From NCBI GenBank assembly GCA_947495775.1, contig CANMAQ010000006.1:124001-188000 (forward strand): a DNA stretch of 64,000 nucleotides, written 5' to 3'. A program made the translations under genes and the position numbers. Numbering within the stretch: the stretch's first letter is position 1; every line of letters starts with the position of its first letter. The DNA comes from Jejuia algarum (lineage in GTDB: Bacteria; Bacteroidota; Bacteroidia; Flavobacteriales; Flavobacteriaceae). Below, in pieces: positions 1 through 7,152 of the stretch. The notes beneath the pieces were generated by a model that was not told the DNA's origin, ran no database searches, and worked only from the letters and a program-made list of their open reading frames with translations.

Positions 1-795
1 CGTTTTTGGCGGAAAAAAGAACAGATAAAACGCGAGTGCTAAATAGGGAAAGATGCCTATTTGAAACACAATCGAGTTGAACAGATGAAACCCTATAGAT
101 ATAATAAATGCTATTTTACGCGTAGGCTTAAACAGTAATAATGGCACTATAAGTCCATCGAACAAGATGCCACCATAACTTAACAGGACTTGCAGCCACT
201 TTTGTTGCAGCAGTTCCCCTACAAGTGGGTAATTCTGCTTGCCTTTCATTAAAATTTCAATCGCCGTTCCATCTAACCAGTCTGGATATAATTTTGCTAT
301 GGATGCGTAGGTGTACACGATAAACAATTGTAGAATAAAAACTAAACGGCACCAATTGGGCATATCGGTTCGCTTTAAGTTTGGGTTCTGCTTCGCATCT
401 ATTGAAATGGCTTTGTGCGCAGGCATAAACACCATAATGGCACTTATTAAGACCAATAAATAGTAATGGTTATTGTATGCCGATTTTTGCATGAGGTAAA
501 CAGCCGCCCACATTAACGTAAAACCCACCATGCTAAAACGGTACTTATACCCTAACATAATGCCAATACCAAACACGCTCATTATAAGGTAATACACATA
601 CATCCCGTAGCCGCCAAAGGGTTGTAACCATTCGAAACCTATAAATGAAAATGTAAAACTTGGCGTTATTAAATTATGCTTTATCCAACCTGTAAAAATA
701 GCTCCAAAAGTTTCTAAAAAACACAATAACCCAAAAAAAACTCTAAAAATAACGAGTTGCGAATTGTCTATATGTTTAAAAAGATGCTTAAACAA
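1..795 (-). CDS. HTTM-domain integral membrane protein, C-terminus cut by window edge
   Basis: The reading frame is open from the left edge to a TTG start at 795, which overlaps the ribF stop by 8 bases. About 265 residues are visible. The translation is strongly hydrophobic and begins MFKHLFKHIDNSQLVIFRV. It then shows FGLLCFLETFGAIFTGW and, late, HLFNSIVFQIGIFPYL, which I recognise as the HTTM (horizontally transferred transmembrane) fold of the vitamin K-dependent gamma-carboxylase superfamily. At least five membrane helices are visible. Family members are usually over 400 residues, so the C-terminal part lies outside. No ATG lies near the frame's beginning, so the TTG start is inferred from the family N-terminus. 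Bacterial members have no settled function, so carboxylase activity should not be assumed. It is probably co-transcribed behind ribF. Confidence 0.7.
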   Translation of the reverse strand, partial: MFKHLFKHIDNSQLVIFRVFFGLLCFLETFGAIFTGWIKHNLITPSFTFSFIGFEWLQPFGGYGMYVYYLIMSVFGIGIMLGYKYRFSMVGFTLMWAAVYLMQKSAYNNHYYLLVLISAIMVFMPAHKAISIDAKQNPNLKRTDMPNWCRLVFILQLFIVYTYASIAKLYPDWLDGTAIEILMKGKQNYPLVGELLQQKWLQVLLSYGGILFDGLIVPLLLFKPTRKIAFIISIGFHLFNSIVFQIGIFPYLALAFYLFFFPPKT

Positions 796-1726
796 TGGTG
801 TGATTTTTAATGAGGTTAAGCGAAAACGCTTTGTCTTTTTCTAATTGCTCCTGTAAGGCTTCTACAGACTCAAATTTACGTTCGCCTCTAATTCTTGCTA
901 AAATAGCAACTTGTAGGTCTAAGTCGTAAAGGGAAGCATCGAAATTAAAAAAATGAGCCTCTATAGATTCGGTATTGCCATTTACAGTGGGGTTTATACC
1001 AATATTCATCATACCATAAACAGTTGCCCCATGTATTTTAGAAGAAACCACATAAGCTCCATGTTTCGGTATTAGCTTATATGACTCTTTTATCTTTAAA
1101 TTGGCTGTGGGATAGTTTAATTGTTTCCCTATGCCTTTCCCCCTTACTACAGTGCCCGACAGCATAAAGGGATAGCCTAAAAATGTATTGGCCTTCTCGA
1201 TGTCACCTTGACTTAAGGCTTGTCGTATTTTTGTTGAACTCACAGCAACGTCATTAATATCTTCTACAGAAATCTCTTCAACCTCAAAACCATAAGCTTT
1301 ACCATAGGTGATTAAGTCGTTAATGTCTGCATTTCTATTTCTGCCAAAGCGGTGATCGTAACCTATTATAACTTTTTTAACCTTAAGCTTTTTTACGAGT
1401 ATATCTTTTACAAAGGCTTCTGCTGTTAATCTTGAAAAATCTTTTGTGAAGGTTTTTATCAATAAATAATCCAAACCTATACTATCTAGAATGAAACTGC
1501 GTTCTTCTATTGTATTGATAAGCTTAATATTAGAATCTTTTTGCAAAACCATCCTTGGATGAGGAAAAAATGTAAGAATAATAGATCGTAAATCCTCCTT
1601 TTTGCTTTCGTCTACTAAGCGTTTCACTATTTTTTGATGCCCAACATGAACACCATCAAACGTGCCAATCGTTACGACACTTGGTTTAGTCGCTTGATAG
1701 GTCTCTATGTTAAACGCATTACTCAT
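788..1726 (-). CDS. ribF: Bifunctional riboflavin kinase / FAD synthetase
   Basis: RibF phosphorylates riboflavin to FMN and adenylates FMN to FAD in the cytoplasm. At 312 residues it has the usual family length. The N-terminal FAD synthetase half carries the nucleotidyltransferase signature GTFDGVHVGHQ (residues 22-32) and VIIGYDHRFGRNR near residue 120. The C-terminal flavokinase half carries GTVVRGKGIGKQLNYPTANL around residues 190-210 and an IEAHFFNFD strand. The start ATG at 1726 lies 69 bases from the divergent protease gene. The HTTM gene overlaps its stop. Identity is very sure. Confidence 0.96.
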   Translation of the reverse strand: MSNAFNIETYQATKPSVVTIGTFDGVHVGHQKIVKRLVDESKKEDLRSIILTFFPHPRMVLQKDSNIKLINTIEERSFILDSIGLDYLLIKTFTKDFSRLTAEAFVKDILVKKLKVKKVIIGYDHRFGRNRNADINDLITYGKAYGFEVEEISVEDINDVAVSSTKIRQALSQGDIEKANTFLGYPFMLSGTVVRGKGIGKQLNYPTANLKIKESYKLIPKHGAYVVSSKIHGATVYGMMNIGINPTVNGNTESIEAHFFNFDASLYDLDLQVAILARIRGERKFESVEALQEQLEKDKAFSLNLIKNHTIV

Positions 1727-1739
1727 AAAATTGCAAAAA

Positions 1740-1770
1740 TTGTTATTGTCGCCAAAATACTATAAATTTG
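1740..1770 (+). promoter_or_regulatory. Bacteroidota-type promoter for the metalloprotease
   Basis: TTG at 1740-1742, a 20-base spacer and TAAATTTG at 1763-1770 match the Bacteroidota sigma-70 pattern TTG-N(17-23)-TAnnTTTG. Transcription would begin about 20 bases ahead of the ATG at 1796. This is a pattern match only. Confidence 0.5.
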
Positions 1771-1795
1771 TTATAAAAAAAGCCCCTATATTGTT

Positions 1796-4456
1796 ATGAA
1801 AGCAAAGCTACATTATGTTTTAACAACTACCATGTTTTTAGTTGTATTTTCATCATTTGCACAAAACAACTTTTTTGTGAAGATGCCTAAGGGAGCGGAA
1901 AAATCTCAAAGTTCGAAAGATAAACTGCGCAATAGATCTTCATATCAATTTAACTACAACAGTTTAAAGGCTTGCTTAGCGAAAGCCCATACTCCTACAA
2001 ACCAAGATACAGATCTCGTTGTGAGTTTCCCCAATCTTAATGGAGACTTAAAACAATTTAAAATCGTTGAAGCGTCGGTACTTCCCAAAGCTTTACAAGA
2101 TAAATATCCAGACATAAGGTCTTACATTGGTTATGGCATTGACAACCCAACCCACTACTTAAGATTTAGCTTATCGCCTAACAAGGGATTGTGTGGCATT
2201 ATACTGGGGCAAAACACCCCTTTGGTTTTTGAACCTTCTTCTAAAAACAGGAACGAATTTAAAGTCATGTTAAAAACAGATGTAACGGCTAAAACTGAAT
2301 TTAAATGTCAAACTGAAACAGAGATAGAAGACCTTGCTAAAAAATCGGTTTTAACTCAAAAAAATGCAAACAATACGATTAAAAGAACCTACCGCCTAGC
2401 GCTTTCGGTAACTGGTGAGTATGCTGAATTTCATGGCGGTACTCTAGAAAATATAAATGCGGCCTTAGTAGCCAGCTTAACTAATGTAAATGCGGCTTTT
2501 GAAAATGATTTGAACATTTCTTTAGAACTTGTTCCAAATAATGACGACGTTCTATTTTTAAATAGCCAAACAGATCCTTATGGAGACAGCCCTGGTAATT
2601 ATGGCTTTGAATTGCAAAACGTTTTGAATAATTTAATAGGTGTTAATAATTATGACTTGGGTCACCTTTTATCGGCAATTGGTTTTGCAGGTAATGCGAA
2701 TTGTATTGGTTGCGTATGCGATGACGATCTAAAAGGCAGCGCTTATTCTTCTGATAATATTCCAAGTGGTTTTAATTTTGATATTGATTTATTTGCACAT
2801 GAACTAGGCCATCAATTTGGTGCAAACCATACCTGGACGCACGAGGGGAATGAGCAAACTGGAGTGCAAATGGAACCAGGAAGTGGTACTACAATTATGG
2901 GCTACTCTGGTATTGCGCGTTCTGCTAATATTTTATTACATAGCGACCCCTACTTTCATGCCATATCTATAGCTCAAATTTCAGATTATGTAAGTACGAC
3001 AGGTTGCGCGGTAACCTCCAACACGGGAAGCGCTCCCTTACTGGTAAATGCTGGCGAAGACCTAACACTCCCTATTGGCACCCCATTTAGACTTATTGGA
3101 GATGCCTCGAGTACCGACAACGCCACATTAAGTTATTGTTGGGAACAAATAAATGACAATAATGCACGTACCGTATTTCCAAATCCTGATGGTACAGACT
3201 CTAATGCTGTTTTATTTAGATCATTCCCACCTACTGTAGAGAATACACGTTTCTTCCCAAACATATCAGATCTTAGTATTGGTTTAAATGCCGGACAATG
3301 GGAAAAAATACCTAATGTGTCTCGATCGGCAGATTTTAGATTAACTGTTAGAGATAATAAAAGCGGGGGAGGTAACACCAATTACGATGATGTTAATGTT
3401 CGTTTTGATAGCAATTATGGGCCTTTTGAAATCACTACCTTAGATTCTGAAAACATATTTTTGGTGGCAGGTGAAACCCAAATTATCCAATGGAACGTTA
3501 ATAACACCAATTTACTTCCAGGAGCAAGTACGGTAGATGTTTTACTTTCTACCGATGATGGAGTCACTTTCGAGACCATAGCAACAAACGCACCAAACAA
3601 TGGCGAGTTCTTATTTGAGGTTCCTGATACCGTGTCTACCACCTGTAGACTAATGATTGCTCCTACTAACGCTAACTTTTTTGCCATTAATGCCAATCGT
3701 TTCACCATTGGTTTAGAAACCAATACAGACTGTGTGACTTACAGTTCGAACTCTAATTTAGGGCTTGACATTATAGATGGCACGCAAAGTTTTTCCCAAA
3801 GCCATACCATTACAATAACAGATACGGGTATCATTTCAGACCTTAATATTGGTGTTGATTTGGCACATAGTTTTATTGGTGATTTAAGCATCTCTTTAAC
3901 GAGTCCTAGCGGTACCGAAATCCCCTTAAAAACGACAAGAAGCTGTGGTGACGACTTAAATCTAATTGCCACATTCGACGATGATGCCATTGCCTTTAGT
4001 TGCGCCGATAGTGCTGAAAACCTTAGACAAGGGACGCCAGACAATACTTTATTAGCTGCATTTAATGGCGAAAGCATCGCAGGAGATTGGACGCTACATC
4101 TAGGCGATTTTGCAGCTGGAGACGAAGGTGTTTTGAATTCTTGGTTTATAGAAATTTGTAATTCTAATGTTCAAGATTTTAGCATTAATGATACAATCTT
4201 TAGTGCATTTACAGTATCGCCTAATCCTAGCTTAAATTCTGGTATTTTTAAACTAAGAGCGCCTAGCTTACATTCTCCTAAAACGATTAGAATAGAAGTT
4301 TATAATACACAAGGGCAACGTGTTTACGAGCAAGATTTCCCTGAAACCACGTTTTTTAATGAAGTTATTTCTATTGAAAACGCAAGAACAGGTCTCTATT
4401 TCTTAAATCTAATGGATGGTAGCGATCGTTTTATGAGAAAGCTTCTAATTCGATAG
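1796..4456 (+). CDS. Secreted reprolysin-like zinc metalloprotease with P domain and T9SS sorting tail
   Basis: This 886-residue protein begins with a signal peptide (about residues 1-22) and a propeptide region. A metzincin catalytic domain spans roughly 195-405. Its zinc motif HELGHQFGANH gives ligands H335, H339 and H345 with E336 as catalytic base, and the Met-turn follows in TIMGYSG. A beta-rich linker follows, then a proprotein convertase P domain at about 643-795 (LDIIDGTQSF, SFIGDLSISLTSPSG). The last 80 residues (SPNPSLNSG, VYNTQGQRVY, TGLYFLNL, final RKLLIR) are a type A T9SS C-terminal sorting domain. The protein should therefore cross the outer membrane through the SprA system encoded at the other end of this window. 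Its substrate cannot be read from sequence. It stands alone between two intergenic gaps. Confidence 0.9.
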   Translation: MKAKLHYVLTTTMFLVVFSSFAQNNFFVKMPKGAEKSQSSKDKLRNRSSYQFNYNSLKACLAKAHTPTNQDTDLVVSFPNLNGDLKQFKIVEASVLPKALQDKYPDIRSYIGYGIDNPTHYLRFSLSPNKGLCGIILGQNTPLVFEPSSKNRNEFKVMLKTDVTAKTEFKCQTETEIEDLAKKSVLTQKNANNTIKRTYRLALSVTGEYAEFHGGTLENINAALVASLTNVNAAFENDLNISLELVPNNDDVLFLNSQTDPYGDSPGNYGFELQNVLNNLIGVNNYDLGHLLSAIGFAGNANCIGCVCDDDLKGSAYSSDNIPSGFNFDIDLFAHELGHQFGANHTWTHEGNEQTGVQMEPGSGTTIMGYSGIARSANILLHSDPYFHAISIAQISDYVSTTGCAVTSNTGSAPLLVNAGEDLTLPIGTPFRLIGDASSTDNATLSYCWEQINDNNARTVFPNPDGTDSNAVLFRSFPPTVENTRFFPNISDLSIGLNAGQWEKIPNVSRSADFRLTVRDNKSGGGNTNYDDVNVRFDSNYGPFEITTLDSENIFLVAGETQIIQWNVNNTNLLPGASTVDVLLSTDDGVTFETIATNAPNNGEFLFEVPDTVSTTCRLMIAPTNANFFAINANRFTIGLETNTDCVTYSSNSNLGLDIIDGTQSFSQSHTITITDTGIISDLNIGVDLAHSFIGDLSISLTSPSGTEIPLKTTRSCGDDLNLIATFDDDAIAFSCADSAENLRQGTPDNTLLAAFNGESIAGDWTLHLGDFAAGDEGVLNSWFIEICNSNVQDFSINDTIFSAFTVSPNPSLNSGIFKLRAPSLHSPKTIRIEVYNTQGQRVYEQDFPETTFFNEVISIENARTGLYFLNLMDGSDRFMRKLLIR

Positions 4457-4802
4457 TAAATTTTGAGTCGAGAATTATGACGCTTTTAGTTTGCAAAAAA
4501 CGCCTGCCTCTATTATTTTTAACGGATTCTTTAAACCGTAAAAATGCTAAACCAATGAAAAACAGCATCTAACAAAATACTCTCGGCATGCGTTAAATGC
4601 ACTTCATCGTTAAAAATATGTATTTCATCTAAATTTACTACCTTGCAGCCAACATAAAAACAAATATTTCTAAAATGTACCTAATTTAGAAACTGTATAT
4701 TTTTAGAATAAAGGCAGGTTAACAAAACATGATACTATTTTAAAATAACACAAAACAATATTTATTTTACCCCAAAATTGCCCCATAAAAAAATTCCTAA
4801 TA
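4457..4802. other. 346-base intergenic region with one short inverted repeat
   Basis: I see no open frame with coding character and no tRNA or structured RNA that I recognise. The only notable element is an exact 8-base inverted repeat, TTTCTAAA (4667-4674) and TTTAGAAA (4685-4692), separated by 10 bases and lying about 110 bases ahead of the response regulator start. It could be an operator. No run of T follows it, so it is a poor terminator. The segment is very AT-rich. Confidence 0.4.
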
Positions 4803-5216
4803 ATGAAAAACACTAAATTCCTACTTGTAGATGACAGTCAATCTACAAATTTTTTCAACAGAATGATGCTCACAAAAGCACTTCCAGATCACGATACACA
4901 AATAGCTGAGAATGGCGAAGAAGCTTTAAAATTAATACATGGTACATTTAGACCTGATATTATTTTTTTAGATATAAATATGCCTAAAATGAACGGTTGG
5001 GAATTTCTCGAAGCACTGCAAAAAACAAACTTAACCCCAAACGATACTGCCGTCATATTAATGTTAGGTGCCGAATTGCCAGATCATAAAAAACAAGAGG
5101 TAAACAAGATTCCATACATAAAAGGTTGCTTGCCCAAAATGCTCACGCAGGATACAGTCTTAAATACAGTTTCTAAACTCGAAAATAACGAACTGGTTAA
5201 TACGGCTTGTGCTTAG
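4803..5216 (+). CDS. Single-domain response regulator (CheY-like receiver)
   Basis: The whole 137-residue protein is one receiver domain. The acidic pocket is D10-D11, and the phospho-acceptor is D57 in IIFLDINMP. The conserved lysine is probably K112 in GCLPKML, where the usual following proline is Met. The conserved Thr/Ser of strand 4 is replaced by G89 (VILMLGAEL). That residue normally couples phosphorylation to the conformational switch. There is no output domain, so it would act by protein contact or as a phosphate relay. It converges with the sensor kinase gene 70 bases away, which makes that kinase a likely partner, but this is inferred from position only. Confidence 0.85.
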   Translation: MKNTKFLLVDDSQSTNFFNRMMLTKALPDHDTQIAENGEEALKLIHGTFRPDIIFLDINMPKMNGWEFLEALQKTNLTPNDTAVILMLGAELPDHKKQEVNKIPYIKGCLPKMLTQDTVLNTVSKLENNELVNTACA

Positions 5217-5240
5217 CGCGTAAAGTGCTCTAAACCTGTC

Positions 5241-5266
5241 AAGAGGCCTCACTGAAATGGCTTTTT
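5241..5266. terminator. Weak hairpin between convergent regulator and kinase genes
   Basis: AAGAGGCC (5241-5248) pairs with GGCTTTTT (5259-5266) if two G-U pairs are allowed, with a 10-base loop. It sits between two converging genes and could end transcripts from either side. The stem is weak. Confidence 0.3.
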
Positions 5267-5286
5267 ATGTCTTAAAATTAAAACCT

Positions 5287-7152
5287 CTATTTTTTTATGG
5301 GGATTGTGAAGTAAAAGATACTTCCAACATCTTGCTGAGATTCTACCCAAAGTTTACCACCATGAGATGCTATGATCTTCTTACAGTGTGCTAAACCAAT
5401 ACCTGTGCCTTTGTATTCTTCTCTAGTATGCAACCGCTGAAAAATATCAAAAACTTTATTTTTTTGATGTTCAGGAATCCCTATACCATTATCTTTTACA
5501 AAAAACTCCCAATACGTTCCTGTGGTTCCATTGGTTTCGCGAAGTGTTACCTGTTGGCACCCTATTTCAACCTTAGGGGTTACTTCTGGCTTCGTAAACT
5601 TTATAGCGTTGCTCATTAAATTTTGAAACAGCAAACGCAATTCAATCTCAGATCCATTTAAAGTTGGCAAATCTGCGACATGTAGATTTGTACGCGTCTT
5701 TTCTATAACACTTTTAAGATCGGCCTGTAATTCTTGTAATAACACATTACAATCTACGGTAACAAAATCTTTAGAACGCCCTAATCTAGAATACTCCAAC
5801 AAGGCATTAATAAGCTTTTTCATGCGAATGCTCGCAGCATTAATATAGTCTAAGCTATTCTTACCAACCTCATCAAAACTTGTTCTATAATCCGTTATTA
5901 ACAATCCTATAAAACCAGATATGGTATTTAAAGGCTCTTGTAAATCATGACTTGCGATATAAGCAAATTGCTCTAACTCGTCATTTTGAGCTACCAGTTT
6001 TTTGGCTTGCTTATTAATTTGATAGTTTTTAGACAGCAGTTCTGCATTTATCGTTTTTAAAGCCTCTGCTTGTTGCATCACCTTTGTATTTTTAACCTGT
6101 AACTGTTCCCGTAAGCGTTTCTGCGTTAAAAAACTTTTATATACTATAAATACTGCTAAAAGAATCACAACAACAATAAATGCTAACAAGCCTATAAATT
6201 GTTTTTGTGTGTGCAATGTTGCATTTTGCGCGTCTAAAACAACTTCTTTTTCTTGTATATCCTTCTCTAACTTACCGAGAACCACTTTTTGTTTTGCTAT
6301 CTCGGCATTAGTGCTTACAATGTCGCTACTGTAATTTTTAATTTCATCGCGTTGCTTTTTAATAAAGGACAGTTGTTTTTGTATACGTGCTTCAAGTAGC
6401 GTTTCAATCTTAATCTTTTCTTCGTATTTTTTACTTTGCAGCTCTGTCTTATCTGATAATTCCTGTATGAGATGATCCTTACTTTCAATTTGCCCCACTA
6501 TCCCTTCAAGTTCCTCCTCTTTATGATGAATAATTGCATTCTTCTCTTCAACATCTGCTTCTGTTTTTTGCAATGAAGATCGTGTTTTTTCATACAGTTT
6601 TTTCCATTTATCAGAAGAACTTATGGCGTATGTTTTTAAAGAAGGTGCTATTGCAAAGTTTTCAGCTTCAATACGTGCCGTATTGATCTCGTACATAAAA
6701 CGATCGTCTACATTTAACATGTTAATCATAGACTTGTTATAATCGTAATTTTCTGTGACCAACAAAATGTTTCTTCTTCTTATCTTATTTAAAATAGAAT
6801 TAACCTCATACCCGTATTTTCGGTTCACATATAATAACTGTATGTCTGTAATATCTTTTATATTTTGAAATCTTAAAATCTCTACGGGTTTTCCTGAGAT
6901 TGTACGTCTTTGCGCCATCCCACTAAGGTCTATGATCACAGGATCTGCCCCAAGTACACCTATAGTAAAGGTCTCTAATTCGGCGTTATTTCGCCAACCT
7001 ATTTGATCGGCAAAATTAAATATAAAGATGGTACGCTGTCTGCGTTTTAGGGCTTCGGTAGACGTTTGGCTAGAGCCCCTAAATGTTGCCATGCCGCATA
7101 AAAGGCAAAGCATAAAAAAATGATAATATGTCTTACCGTTTAACCGCATCAT
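5287..7152 (-). CDS. YfiR-domain sensor histidine kinase
   Basis: This 621-residue kinase has a signal-like N-terminus and a YfiR/HmsC-type periplasmic domain (DUF4154) at about residues 35-175 (FNFADQIGW, QLLYVNR). A long coiled coil runs from about 185 to 315, and one membrane helix lies at about 318-343 (AFIVVVILLAVFIVYK). A second coiled coil leads into the HisKA domain with phospho-acceptor H402 in ASHDLQEPL. The ATPase domain shows the N box NLMSNAIKF, the G1 box DNGIGIP and the G2 box GTGIGLAHCKKI. Its start codon overlaps the stop of the upstream TonB-dependent receptor by 4 bases (ATGA), so the two are translationally coupled. The ligand is unknown. A receiver-only regulator converges on it. 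Confidence 0.88.
   Translation of the reverse strand: MMRLNGKTYYHFFMLCLLCGMATFRGSSQTSTEALKRRQRTIFIFNFADQIGWRNNAELETFTIGVLGADPVIIDLSGMAQRRTISGKPVEILRFQNIKDITDIQLLYVNRKYGYEVNSILNKIRRRNILLVTENYDYNKSMINMLNVDDRFMYEINTARIEAENFAIAPSLKTYAISSSDKWKKLYEKTRSSLQKTEADVEEKNAIIHHKEEELEGIVGQIESKDHLIQELSDKTELQSKKYEEKIKIETLLEARIQKQLSFIKKQRDEIKNYSSDIVSTNAEIAKQKVVLGKLEKDIQEKEVVLDAQNATLHTQKQFIGLLAFIVVVILLAVFIVYKSFLTQKRLREQLQVKNTKVMQQAEALKTINAELLSKNYQINKQAKKLVAQNDELEQFAYIASHDLQEPLNTISGFIGLLITDYRTSFDEVGKNSLDYINAASIRMKKLINALLEYSRLGRSKDFVTVDCNVLLQELQADLKSVIEKTRTNLHVADLPTLNGSEIELRLLFQNLMSNAIKFTKPEVTPKVEIGCQQVTLRETNGTTGTYWEFFVKDNGIGIPEHQKNKVFDIFQRLHTREEYKGTGIGLAHCKKIIASHGGKLWVESQQDVGSIFYFTIPIKK

Noticed and set aside
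3133..4077. Three antisense open frames inside the metalloprotease gene
   Set aside because: They are low in recognisable motifs, and the sense strand encodes conserved P-domain and linker sequence throughout.
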